In this document: positions 36,757 through 44,854 of the stretch, piece by piece | How positions within the stretch are numbered: position 1 is the stretch's first letter | How the letters are laid out: the number at the start of each line of letters is the position of its first letter | Source: Bradyrhizobium amphicarpaeae | GTDB taxonomy: Bacteria; Pseudomonadota; Alphaproteobacteria; Rhizobiales; Xanthobacteraceae | Assembly: GCF_002266435.3 (NCBI RefSeq) | Contig: NZ_CP029426.2 | Coordinates: 4,556,001 to 4,620,000, forward strand | Direction of reading: 5' to 3' | DNA: 64,000 nt | Made by a program: the position numbers and the translations under genes | Notes under the pieces: model-generated | What the model saw: only the letters and a program-made list of their open reading frames with translations | Database searches by the model: none | Told to the model about the DNA's origin: nothing

Positions 36757-37374
36757 GTGAAAATGGCGTTGGCGAACAAAAAATTTCTTCCGGCCGCCGA
36801 AGAGCGTCGGCGTTTCCAGCGGGTCAAGGTCCACCTGCTCGGCCGCTACATGCTGCCGGATCGCCGTGAATTCCCCTGCCAGGTGATCAACATGTCGCCG
36901 GGCGGCCTCGCGCTGCTCGCCCCCGGCATCGGCAATGTCGGCGACCGCGTCGTCGCCTATCTCGACCATATCGGCCGCGTCGAGGGCAAGATCACCCGCA
37001 TCATCGACAACGGCTTCGCCATGACGGTCGGGGCGACGCCGAGGAAGCGCGACAAGCTCGCGGCACAGCTGACCTGGCTCGCCAACCGCGACATCCTCAA
37101 CCTGCCGGAAGACCGCCGCCACGACCGTATCGTGCCGCGCAACCCGATCGCGGTGCTGACGCTCGAGGACGGCACCAAGATGACCTGCCGCATCATCGAC
37201 CTCTCCCTGTCCGGCGCGGCTATTGCCGCGGAGAACCGGCCGCCGCTGAAATCGACGGTTCTGCTCGGCCGGGTCCAGGGCCGCGTGGTCCGAAACCTCG
37301 AAGACGGCTTCGCGCTCGAGTTCGTCCACGCGCAGCCGATCGAGACACTCGAAGAGAGCGTTACCGCGCGGTAA
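36757..37374 (+). CDS. PilZ-domain protein with tandem PilZ-like units
   Basis: About 205 residues. Two PilZ-like modules, each opening with an Arg-rich motif: ERRRFQRVKVHLLGRYML with D-x-S-x-x-G replaced by NMSPGGLAL, and EDRRHDRIVPRNPIAVLTL with DLSLSGAAI. PilZ domains bind cyclic-di-GMP through the RxxxR and (D/N)xSxxG motifs; the R-x-x-x-R is present in both (RRRFQR, RRHDR). Likely a cytoplasmic c-di-GMP receptor. GTG at 36757 (GGGGGG 8 bases upstream) or ATG at 36763. Followed by a strong terminator. Confidence 0.86.
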   Translation: MKMALANKKFLPAAEERRRFQRVKVHLLGRYMLPDRREFPCQVINMSPGGLALLAPGIGNVGDRVVAYLDHIGRVEGKITRIIDNGFAMTVGATPRKRDKLAAQLTWLANRDILNLPEDRRHDRIVPRNPIAVLTLEDGTKMTCRIIDLSLSGAAIAAENRPPLKSTVLLGRVQGRVVRNLEDGFALEFVHAQPIETLEESVTAR

Positions 37375-37412
37375 AGCGCCTGCACGCCAAATCCCACGTA
37401 TTTCCAGCCCCG

Positions 37413-37446
37413 AAGGCGGCCTCCGCAATGCGGACGCCGCCTTTTT
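37413..37446 (+). terminator. Intrinsic terminator after the PilZ gene
   Basis: AAGGCGGC/GCCGCCTT outer stem, TCCGC/GCGGA inner stem, AAT loop, then five T. It lies 38 bases after the stop codon. Confidence 0.9.
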
Positions 37447-37705
37447 CATGCGTGATGACAGGCCTCGCGCCGGTTAACGCGCGACCCGTTTGCGCACAGA
37501 AAGTGCGGTTCCGCCAACGTTTCCGCGTTAATCGATAAAACTTGAATCAATTGCAGTTGCTTCAAATTTTATGAGAATTCGATTCAAGTATAGATCGAAT
37601 TCGCCGCGCCTTTTACTTGTATTCGTCTCGACTTGACTTGGCTGACTTAGCGGCAACGCAAAAGCTCCGTGCGAAATGTGGTCCCAACAAGAAACGGGGG
37701 CCGCA
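37447..37705. promoter_or_regulatory. A/T-rich upstream region of the BTLCP gene with inverted and direct repeats
   Basis: Unusually A/T-rich for the window between about 37530 and 37620. It holds ACTTGAATC (37540-37548) and its inverse GATTCAAGT (37581-37589), and two GAATTCG copies 22 bases apart (37575 and 37597). Possibly a regulated promoter; no regulator is linked. Confidence 0.35.
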
Positions 37706-38329
37706 ATGTTTGATTTCAAGGGACAGGGGAAAGGGCTGGCACTGGCTGCCATGCTCTTCGGGATCAGCGCGGCAGCGCAGGCCGGCGAAAGCCGTCTGCT
37801 CTACGCGAGCCTCGGCGACACCACGCGTGCGCCGATCGGCTGGGTCGAGTTCTGCGCGGACAATACCGCTCAGTGCCAAAGCGCGCCGACGCAGCCGCGC
37901 GACATCGTGATGTCGCAGGCCGCATGGCGCGACCTCGTCAAGGTCAATCGCTGGGTCAACGAGACCGTCAAGCCTTTGACCGACCAGGAGCACTGGGGCG
38001 TGATCGAGAAATGGTCGCTGCCGACCGACGGTTACGGCGACTGCGAAGACTACGTGTTGTTGAAGCGCAAGATGCTGATCGATGCCGGATGGCCCCGCCA
38101 GGCCCTGCTGATCACCGTCGTGCGCGACAAGAAGGGCGAAGGACACGCGGTGCTGACGGTGAAGACCGACAAGGGCGAGTTCGTTCTCGACAATCAGAAC
38201 GAGAACGTCGTTGCCTGGACGGAGACCGGCTACCGCTTCGTCAAGCGCCAGTCGCAGAGCGATCCCAACGTCTGGGTTTCGCTGGGCGATACCAAGCCGG
38301 CGGTCTCCACCGCCAGCGCGAGAGATTAA
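37706..38329 (+). CDS. Exported transglutaminase-like cysteine peptidase (BTLCP)
   Basis: About 207 residues: signal peptide (GLALAAMLFGISAAAQA), then the bacterial transglutaminase-like cysteine proteinase fold with catalytic Cys in GYGDCEDYVLLKR, His in GHAVLTV and Asp in FVLDNQ. Related proteins (LapG) cleave adhesins at the cell surface; pairing with an adhesin is not visible here. ATG at 37706 follows GGGGG by 4 bases. Followed by a strong terminator. Confidence 0.93.
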   Translation: MFDFKGQGKGLALAAMLFGISAAAQAGESRLLYASLGDTTRAPIGWVEFCADNTAQCQSAPTQPRDIVMSQAAWRDLVKVNRWVNETVKPLTDQEHWGVIEKWSLPTDGYGDCEDYVLLKRKMLIDAGWPRQALLITVVRDKKGEGHAVLTVKTDKGEFVLDNQNENVVAWTETGYRFVKRQSQSDPNVWVSLGDTKPAVSTASARD

Positions 38330-38396
38330 GAACGAGACAAGGAGTTACGCGACCCGGTCACATCCCCACCCCTCCCCGTCCCAGACCGGTTCGCGC

Positions 38397-38435
38397 GCGC
38401 CCAGCCATCCCCCAATGGCTGGGCGCAACTTTTTT
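38397..38435 (+). terminator. Strong intrinsic terminator after the BTLCP gene
   Basis: Perfect 12-bp stem GCGCCCAGCCAT/ATGGCTGGGCGC, loop CCCCCA, then AACTTTTTT. The transcript segment just before it (38360-38390) is rich in C (CCCCACCCCTCCCC). Confidence 0.95.
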
Positions 38436-38447
38436 GGGGGTCTTCAA

Positions 38448-40046
38448 TCAGCCCTGCGACGACCACGGCACGCGCGCGGCGGTGAAATCACGCCAGGTGC
38501 CTTGCAAGGCCGGCCTGACGCCGATCGATGCACGCGCCTGCCAGCCGGCGATCGCGGCGGCAGCGATGGCGCCGTCGGGCTCGGCTCCGAGCCCGTCGAG
38601 CAGCGAAGCCGTGACCGCCATGTCGTTGAAGGCGCCGAGCTCCTCCTGCAAACCGGCGAGCCTGCGGGCAAATTTCCGCGCGGACTTGCGATCGGCAAAC
38701 AGCGGCAGCAGGAACTCGCTGAGATAGCGCAGCCGCTTCGTCGCGAGCCGCACCCGGTGCAGTTCGTCCATCGTGAGCGACTTGAAGCGGCGGCCGCGCT
38801 TGAGCACCTTGGCGTGCTGCTCCGAGAGAATGCGCTGCGCGAAATTGACGGCGGGCTCGGCGAGCCGGCCGAGATCTTCAGCAGCGACATCGTTGCGCCA
38901 GCCCCGTGTCTCGATCCAGTTGCCGAGACCGATCAGGAACATGGCGCAGCGGCGGTCGTCGAGCGCGTGATGCGCCTTGCCATAGGCGTCGGACTGGCGC
39001 TTCGCCGCAGCCCGGCCGAGAGCATCGAAACCTGCGATGGAAGGGCATGCTTTCGCGATCGTCGGCAAGGTCTCGAACTGGAACACATCCCAGTCGCGTG
39101 CGGCGGACAGGTCTTGCGCCAGCCAGCGCGCCTCCGATCGCAGCGCGTCGAGATTGCTGAGCGCGCCGACCGAGCGCATCAGGCCGAGCGCCGATCGGAT
39201 CCGGCGCAGCGCGACGCGCAGCTGATGCACGCCTTCCGGATTGCGCCCGTCCTCGGCCGCCGGCAGCGACTGAAGCAGATGCAGGAAGCAGGAGCGCAGG
39301 ATCGTCGCGAACGCCTCGTCGAGCGTCACTGACGGATCGAGGCGAAGTTTTCGGGGGCGTCGTGCCGCGGGCGGCGTGCGGGCGGCAAGGTCGAATCCGC
39401 GCGCCGATTTGCTGCGGATGGACGGCTTCACCGCGCCGTGCTCGGCCAGCCGCAAGGCGACCTCGAAGATCGTGCTCGCGCTGCCGCTCTTGAGCTCCAG
39501 CTCGATCTCGCTCACCGGCAGCGATCGATCGCTTGCCGTCAGCGCGCCATGGTCGAAGGCGACCTCGACCGTGCCGGACGGCAGCTCGATCATCCGCGCG
39601 TGGCGGTGGATGTCGGCGGCGAAGACGGCTTCGAGCGGCCGCGCTTCGAGACGGCTGCGAAGCTTCTCCGGAATGAAAGGCATCGCCAGAGCGCGATCGG
39701 GCGCCAGCGAGGCCACGCGCGCCTCCCACTCGCCGCGGCGCAGCGGATCGTCCGTAGCCTCGGTCTTCACCGTTTGCACGAAGCGCGCGCCGCTCTGGCG
39801 AACGCGCAGGCTGAGGCCGTTGCGCCGGAGCATCCGCTCGGGCGTGTCATAGTAAACGGATCTGAGATGCTTTCGCGAACCCTTGTTGCGCGCATTGGCG
39901 GCGATGATTGGTGCGGCGTTGAAATGCGCCATGCGATCGGCATCGACCAGCAGCTTGAGCTCGATTTCATGGGAATGGGCGGCAACGCCCGACTGCGTCG
40001 ACTCCGGCGCGGGCGAGGCATCTGGCGATGGCGTCTCATCACTCAC
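38448..40046 (-). CDS. CYTH-CHAD domain protein, phosphate-regulated
   Basis: About 532 residues from GTG at 40046. CYTH domain opens with EIELKLLVD and continues with RSVYYDTPERMLRRNGLSLRVR; the CHAD domain follows (GVHQLRVALRRIRSALGLM, LHRVRLATKRLRYLSEFL) with its conserved His residues. CYTH-CHAD proteins bind or hydrolyse inorganic polyphosphate or triphosphate. In-frame ATGs exist at 40193 and 40205, but a Pho box covers 40204-40221, and a promoter there would start transcription below both, so I prefer the GTG behind GAGGG. Gain under phosphate limitation is inferred from that box. Confidence 0.88.
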   Translation of the reverse strand: MSDETPSPDASPAPESTQSGVAAHSHEIELKLLVDADRMAHFNAAPIIAANARNKGSRKHLRSVYYDTPERMLRRNGLSLRVRQSGARFVQTVKTEATDDPLRRGEWEARVASLAPDRALAMPFIPEKLRSRLEARPLEAVFAADIHRHARMIELPSGTVEVAFDHGALTASDRSLPVSEIELELKSGSASTIFEVALRLAEHGAVKPSIRSKSARGFDLAARTPPAARRPRKLRLDPSVTLDEAFATILRSCFLHLLQSLPAAEDGRNPEGVHQLRVALRRIRSALGLMRSVGALSNLDALRSEARWLAQDLSAARDWDVFQFETLPTIAKACPSIAGFDALGRAAAKRQSDAYGKAHHALDDRRCAMFLIGLGNWIETRGWRNDVAAEDLGRLAEPAVNFAQRILSEQHAKVLKRGRRFKSLTMDELHRVRLATKRLRYLSEFLLPLFADRKSARKFARRLAGLQEELGAFNDMAVTASLLDGLGAEPDGAIAAAAIAGWQARASIGVRPALQGTWRDFTAARVPWSSQG

Positions 40047-40203
40047 GGCGCCCTCGACGATCGCAGGCTCAGCCGGTTCAATCTGCCTGAGGAAGCCGGC
40101 TACGACTTGCGTCCTCTTGTTGTCCTTCGGGACAGCATTCCCGTCCGGCGCGCTCGGGGTTTTGCGAGCCGGTGTTGTGTCTGATTTCAGCATTTGCGGT
40201 AAC

Positions 40204-40221
40204 ATGACAGTTCAATGACAG
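40204..40221 (-). promoter_or_regulatory. Consensus Pho box (PhoB site)
   Basis: Minus-strand CTGTCATTGAACTGTCAT: two exact CTGTCAT repeats separated by 4 bases, the 11-base period of PhoB sites. It faces the CYTH-CHAD gene. The match to the known PHO consensus is complete in both halves. Confidence 0.85.
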
Positions 40222-40610
40222 AGCGGCAGCATATAGCCGGTCAGGCCCGCAAGGAATAGTTACATGACGTCGCGCCGCGTGATCGTCGACTGTCATAATT
40301 CGCAGCAAGGTTGCGAACTACGTTGCAGTAGAGATTCGCGGGCGATCGAATTGATGGCGAATCGCGTTGTTCTCGAAACCGAAATGAACGCGTTCGCGAG
40401 CTTGACTCATGCTGGCCGAGAAATTCTTTCTGGTTCTGGAGACGCTTAGAAGTCACGCGTCCGACGACAGACCCGCGATTGTGACAAGCGCCGCGCCGCC
40501 GCCTGCCGTCCCTGAGATCGCAACTGCCTTGCATTGCAAGAAACCGGTCCCCGACCAGCGGGGATAGAAAAAATCCAGCCTGGACGATCGGTACTTGGTG
40601 CTGCCCGCCC
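40222..40610. other. Gene-free stretch
   Basis: About 389 bases between two minus-strand genes. One further CTGTCAT half-site lies at 40291-40297. I see no gene, tRNA or clear terminator. Confidence 0.5.
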
Positions 40611-41318
40611 TCACGCGCCCAGCACGTCCGCGAGCCGCAGCTCGTCGGCGACGGGATCCTTCAGGAACAGCTCGGCCTCGATCTCGTCGAGATGCGACAG
40701 CATCTCGCGGCGCGCGGCCTGCTTGTCGCGCTTGCGGATCGCGGCGACGATGCCGGCGTGATGATCGGTGCCGCAGGCCGGCGTGTCGTGGCGGCGGTAC
40801 AGCAGGATGATGAGCGAGGAGCGCGCGATCAGCTCCTTCAGGAATCCAAGATAGATGGTGTGGCCGCTCATCTCGGCGACGAGCTTGTGGAACTCACCGG
40901 ACAGGCGAACCGAGGCGCGCGCGTCGCCGCGCAGCTCCGCCTCGCGCTCCTCACTGAGGTGTTGCTGAAGACGATCGAGCCAGGCCGGCGACATCGCTTC
41001 GATGGCGAGATCGACGATGGTGGGCTCGATCAGGCGCCGCGCCTCGAACACTTGGCGGGCATCGGCCGGCGTGGGACGCGCGACAAAGGCGCCGCGGTTC
41101 TTCTCGATATTGACGATGCCCTCATGCGCGAGCTGCTGGAGCGCAGTGCGGACCAGCGTGCGGCTCGCGCCGTAGATCTCGCCGATCTCGTCCTCGCCGA
41201 GCTTGGTGCCTGGCAGCAGGCGGTGCTCGAGGATCGCGGCGGTCACGCCCTCCCGGATGCGGCTGACGCGATCGCTGGCGTCTGGCGCGTCGGATTTGGG
41301 GCGGGGCTTGGCGGCCAT
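40611..41318 (-). CDS. GntR-family regulator, FCD type
   Basis: About 235 residues. N-terminal winged helix (RIREGVTAAILEHRLLPGTKLGEDEIGEIYGASRTLVRTALQQLAHEGI), then the all-helical FCD ligand domain with metal-type histidines (FHKLV, HTIYL, DHHAGIV). It is divergent from the ABC transporter/racemase operon and is its likely regulator. A direct repeat suited to it lies at 41372-41402. Confidence 0.95.
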   Translation of the reverse strand: MAAKPRPKSDAPDASDRVSRIREGVTAAILEHRLLPGTKLGEDEIGEIYGASRTLVRTALQQLAHEGIVNIEKNRGAFVARPTPADARQVFEARRLIEPTIVDLAIEAMSPAWLDRLQQHLSEEREAELRGDARASVRLSGEFHKLVAEMSGHTIYLGFLKELIARSSLIILLYRRHDTPACGTDHHAGIVAAIRKRDKQAARREMLSHLDEIEAELFLKDPVADELRLADVLGA

Positions 41319-41371
41319 GGTTGCAGGGGCTCGATCGACGACGTTCGCCCCGGATGTTAGTCGACCAGCTG

Positions 41372-41402
41372 TATCCAATCACAGGCGAAACTTTATACAA
41401 TC
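41372..41402. promoter_or_regulatory. Candidate GntR operator
   Basis: TATCCAATC (41372-41380) and TATACAATC (41394-41402) are direct repeats 22 bases apart, two helical turns, between the divergent regulator and transporter genes. Confidence 0.4.
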
Positions 41403-41519
41403 GCCGCCCGCTTTGTGTGCAGACGCCTGCGCGCAGGTTTGACGGCCGGGATGCGCCGGATTCGATCTAACGATCTGACTCCGCTGCACAGTTTCGAGAA
41501 ACCGGCGGACCGAAGGCGG

Positions 41520-41535
41520 TTGGCACGGACCTTGC
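41520..41535 (+). promoter_or_regulatory. Sigma-54 promoter of the ABC transporter operon
   Basis: TTGGCACGGACCTTGC fits the -24/-12 consensus TGGCACG-N4-TTGC; the GG and GC dinucleotides are 10 bases apart as required. Transcription would start near 41547, about 27 bases before the ATG at 41574. Sigma-54 promoters need an enhancer-binding activator; no clear NtrC site is seen upstream. Confidence 0.82.
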
Positions 41536-41573
41536 GGAGAGAGCCGCAGCACCGCCTTCCTCTCGGATACGCC

Positions 41574-42560
41574 ATGGCCACTCCCGCCGCTCTCGAACTG
41601 GTCGCCGTCACCAAGCGCTACGACACGACGCTGGCGGTCGACACCGTCAATCTGAAGATCCCGGCCGGCACCTATTGCTGCCTGCTCGGCCCGTCCGGCT
41701 GCGGCAAGACCTCGACGCTGCGGATGATCGCGGGCCACGAAGCGGTCAGCGAGGGCGACATCATCCTGGGCAGCCAGAACGTCACCGACCTGCCGCCGGC
41801 CGAGCGCGGCACCGCGATGATGTTCCAGTCCTACGCGCTGTTTCCGCATCTGAGCGTGATCGACAACGTCGCCTTTGCCCTCAAGATGCGCGGCGTCGAC
41901 AAGCCGACGCGCCACAAGCGCGCCGGCGAATTGCTGGAGCTGGTGGCGATGAGCCAATATGCAGGCCGACTTCCGGCGCAGCTGTCCGGCGGCCAGCAGC
42001 AGCGCGTCGCGCTCGCCCGCGCGCTGATCACCGAGCCGCAGATCCTGCTGCTCGACGAGCCGCTCTCCGCGCTCGATCCGTTCCTGCGCGTGAGGATGCG
42101 CGGCGAGCTCAAGCGACTGCAGCGCGAGCTCGGCATCAGCTTCATCCAGGTCACCCACGGCCAGGAAGAGGCGATGGCGCTCGCGGACCACATCGTGGTG
42201 ATGAACCACGGTAAGATCGAACAGCAGGGCACGGCCCGCGACATCTTTCACCGTCCCCGCACAGAATTCGTGGCCCGCTTCATCGGCGGCCACAACGTCC
42301 TCAGCGACGCCGGCAAACTCATCGCCGTCCGCGCCGATCAGCTCGGCATCGCGCCGTTCGTTGACGGCGCGTTCGGCGCGCCGGCGCTGCTGACCCAGAC
42401 CGAGTACCAGGGCTCCTACATCGCCGTCTCGCTGACGCTCGACGACGGCACCGCCCTGTTCTCCCACGTTCCCGAAGCCACTTTCGACGTCCACCCGTTC
42501 CGTCCGGGCGATCGCGTGCTGGCCACCTGGGATCCCGCCAAGGCGCAACGCCTGCAATAG
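41574..42560 (+). CDS. ABC transporter ATPase, polyamine/iron-type (PotA-like)
   Basis: About 328 residues. Walker A GPSGCGKT, signature LSGGQQQRVALARAL, Walker B LLLDEPLSALD and the switch His in VTHGQEE; the C-terminal TOBE-like domain (about 255-328) is short. Energises the import of the ligand bound by the next gene's product. First gene of a five-gene operon (ATPase, binding protein, two permeases, racemase). Confidence 0.96.
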   Translation: MATPAALELVAVTKRYDTTLAVDTVNLKIPAGTYCCLLGPSGCGKTSTLRMIAGHEAVSEGDIILGSQNVTDLPPAERGTAMMFQSYALFPHLSVIDNVAFALKMRGVDKPTRHKRAGELLELVAMSQYAGRLPAQLSGGQQQRVALARALITEPQILLLDEPLSALDPFLRVRMRGELKRLQRELGISFIQVTHGQEEAMALADHIVVMNHGKIEQQGTARDIFHRPRTEFVARFIGGHNVLSDAGKLIAVRADQLGIAPFVDGAFGAPALLTQTEYQGSYIAVSLTLDDGTALFSHVPEATFDVHPFRPGDRVLATWDPAKAQRLQ

Positions 42561-42602
42561 CGCCGATCGATCACTGGAATGCGCAACAGAGGAGTGACTG
42601 AC

Positions 42603-43892
42603 ATGAGCAAGACCACTGGGACGAAGGGCGTCAGCCGCCGTACGCTGCTCAAGGGCACCGCTGGTCTCGCCGGCCTTGCCGCCGGCTCCGGCGCCATCAC
42701 CGGCTTTCCCTATGTGAAGTCGGCCGACGCGAAGGTGCTGCGCTATCTCGGCACCGCCGTGAACGAAGGCGACGACATCTCCAAGCAGTGCCTGAAGGAC
42801 ACCGGCATCAAGATCGAATACATCACCGCGACCACCGACGACGTCACCAAGCGCGTGATGACCCAGCCGAACTCCTTTGACGTGCTGGACACCGAATATT
42901 TCTCGCTGAAGAAAATTGTGCCGTCGGGCAACATCCTTGCGCTCGACGCCAGGAAGATCAAGGAGTTCGACAACATCACGCCGGTCTTCACCAAGGGCGA
43001 GACGCCCGGCGGCAAGAAGATCGGCGGCCAGGGCACCGCGCCCTGGAAGGTGCTCTATCTCGAAGGCAAGGACTCCAAGAAGTTCGCGACCTCGGCGACC
43101 GAATTCGTCACGCTGATCCCGACCGTCTACAACGCGGACACGCTCGGCATCCGCCCCGACCTGATCAAGCGTCCGATCAGTTCCTGGTCCGAACTGCTCA
43201 ACCCCGAATTCAAGGGCAAGGCCTCGATCCTCAACATCCCCTCGATCGGCATCATGGACGCCGCGATGGTGGTGGAAGCCACCGGCAAGTACAAATACGC
43301 CGACAAGGGCAACATGACCAAGGAAGAGATCGATCTCACCATGAAGGTGATGACCGAGGCCAAGAAGGCCGGCCAGTTCCGCGCCTTCTGGAAGGACTTC
43401 AACGAGAGCGTCAACCTGATGGCTTCTGGCGAGACCGTGATCCAGTCGATGTGGTCGCCGGCGGTGACCAAGGTGCGCTCGATGGGCATCGCCTGCACCT
43501 TCCAGCCGCTGAAGGAAGGCTATCGTTCCTGGGCCTCGGGCTTCTGCGTCTCCAAAGGCGTCTCGGGTGCCAAGCTCGACTGGGCCTACGAGTTCGTCAA
43601 CTGGTTTCTATCAGGCTATGCCGGCGCCTATCTCAACCGCCAGGGCTACTACTCCGCCGTGCTCTCCACCGCGAAGGCGCATATGGAGCCTTACGAGTGG
43701 GCGTACTGGATGGAAGGCAAGCCGGCCGAGAAGGACATCAAGGCGCCCGACGGTTCGCTGCTGGAGAAGGCCGGCGCCGTGCGCGACGGCGGCTCCTACG
43801 AAGATCGCATGGGCGCCGTCGCCTGCTGGAACGCGGTGATGGACGAGAACGACTACATGGTCCGCAAGTGGAACGAGTTCATCGCGGCGTAA
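42603..43892 (+). CDS. ABC transporter substrate-binding protein, Tat-exported (PotD-like)
   Basis: About 429 residues. The N-terminus GVSRRTLLKGTAGLAGLAAG is a twin-arginine signal. The mature part has the polyamine/iron-family binding fold (KVLRYLGTAVNEGDDISK, IPTVYNADTLGIRPD, PISSWSELLNPEFKGKASIL, GYRSWASGFCVSKG). Ligand unknown, although the downstream racemase suggests an amino-acid or hydantoin-like compound. GAGGAG lies about 9 bases before ATG. Confidence 0.94.
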   Translation: MSKTTGTKGVSRRTLLKGTAGLAGLAAGSGAITGFPYVKSADAKVLRYLGTAVNEGDDISKQCLKDTGIKIEYITATTDDVTKRVMTQPNSFDVLDTEYFSLKKIVPSGNILALDARKIKEFDNITPVFTKGETPGGKKIGGQGTAPWKVLYLEGKDSKKFATSATEFVTLIPTVYNADTLGIRPDLIKRPISSWSELLNPEFKGKASILNIPSIGIMDAAMVVEATGKYKYADKGNMTKEEIDLTMKVMTEAKKAGQFRAFWKDFNESVNLMASGETVIQSMWSPAVTKVRSMGIACTFQPLKEGYRSWASGFCVSKGVSGAKLDWAYEFVNWFLSGYAGAYLNRQGYYSAVLSTAKAHMEPYEWAYWMEGKPAEKDIKAPDGSLLEKAGAVRDGGSYEDRMGAVACWNAVMDENDYMVRKWNEFIAA

Positions 43893-43897
43893 CGGAC

Positions 43898-44851
43898 ATG
43901 TCGGAAGAAGTCCTGCAACAGGCAGCCCCGGGCCTGGTCCCGGGGTCGGGCACGGCGCGCGCGGCGAAGCCGACGCGCCTGTCGCCGTCCTTCATCTCCT
44001 GGCTGCAGGCCGGGCCGATGATGCTGGTGTTTCTCGCCTTCTTTCTCATTCCGCTGGTGTTCGTCGTCATCGTCTCGTTCTGGGACTACAACGAATACCA
44101 GCTGCTGCCGGCCTTCTCCGGCCGCGGCTACACCGACACGTTCGAAGGCTGCATCGCGCAGCTGCCCGATCTCTGCACGATCGGCAAGACCTATGTGAAG
44201 ACGCTGAAGCTGTGCTTCATGGTCTGGGCGATCACGCTGTTCATCGGCTTCTGGGTCGCCTATTTCCTCGCCTTCCACGTCAAGTCCAAGACCTGGCAGA
44301 TGGGATTGTCGCTGCTCTGCACGATCCCGTTCTGGACCTCCAACGTGATCCGCATGATCGCCTGGATTCCGTTGCTCGGCCGCAACGGCCTCGTCAATTC
44401 CGGACTGGTCAAGACCGGGCTGGTCAACCATCCCGTGGAATGGCTGCTGTTCTCCGAATTCTCCGTGGTGCTGGCGCTGGTGCACCTCTTCACCTTCTTC
44501 ATGGTGGTGCCGATCTTCAACTCGATGATCCGCATCGACAAGTCGTTGATCGAGGCCGCCTATGATGCCGGCGCGACCGGCTTCCAGACGCTGGTCAACG
44601 TCATCATTCCGCTGGCCAAGCCCGGCATCGTGATCGGCTCGATCTTCGTCATCACCATCGTGATGGGCGACTTCATCACCATCGGCGTGATGGGCGGCCA
44701 GCAGATCGCCGCTGCCGGCAAGATCATCGAGACGCGGGTGAACGCGCTGCAATTCCCCGCCGCCGCAGCCAACGCCGTCATCCTGCTCGTCATCACCTTC
44801 CTGATCATCACCATGATGTCGCGCATCGTCGACATCAAGAAGGAACTCTAG
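43898..44851 (+). CDS. ABC transporter permease 1 (PotB-like)
   Basis: About 317 residues with six membrane helices. The EAA cytoplasmic loop is EAAYDAGATGFQTLVNVIIPLAKPGI, which docks the ATPase. The gene begins 6 bases after the binding-protein stop; ATG follows AACGGAC. Confidence 0.94.
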   Translation: MSEEVLQQAAPGLVPGSGTARAAKPTRLSPSFISWLQAGPMMLVFLAFFLIPLVFVVIVSFWDYNEYQLLPAFSGRGYTDTFEGCIAQLPDLCTIGKTYVKTLKLCFMVWAITLFIGFWVAYFLAFHVKSKTWQMGLSLLCTIPFWTSNVIRMIAWIPLLGRNGLVNSGLVKTGLVNHPVEWLLFSEFSVVLALVHLFTFFMVVPIFNSMIRIDKSLIEAAYDAGATGFQTLVNVIIPLAKPGIVIGSIFVITIVMGDFITIGVMGGQQIAAAGKIIETRVNALQFPAAAANAVILLVITFLIITMMSRIVDIKKEL

Positions 44852-44854
44852 AGC

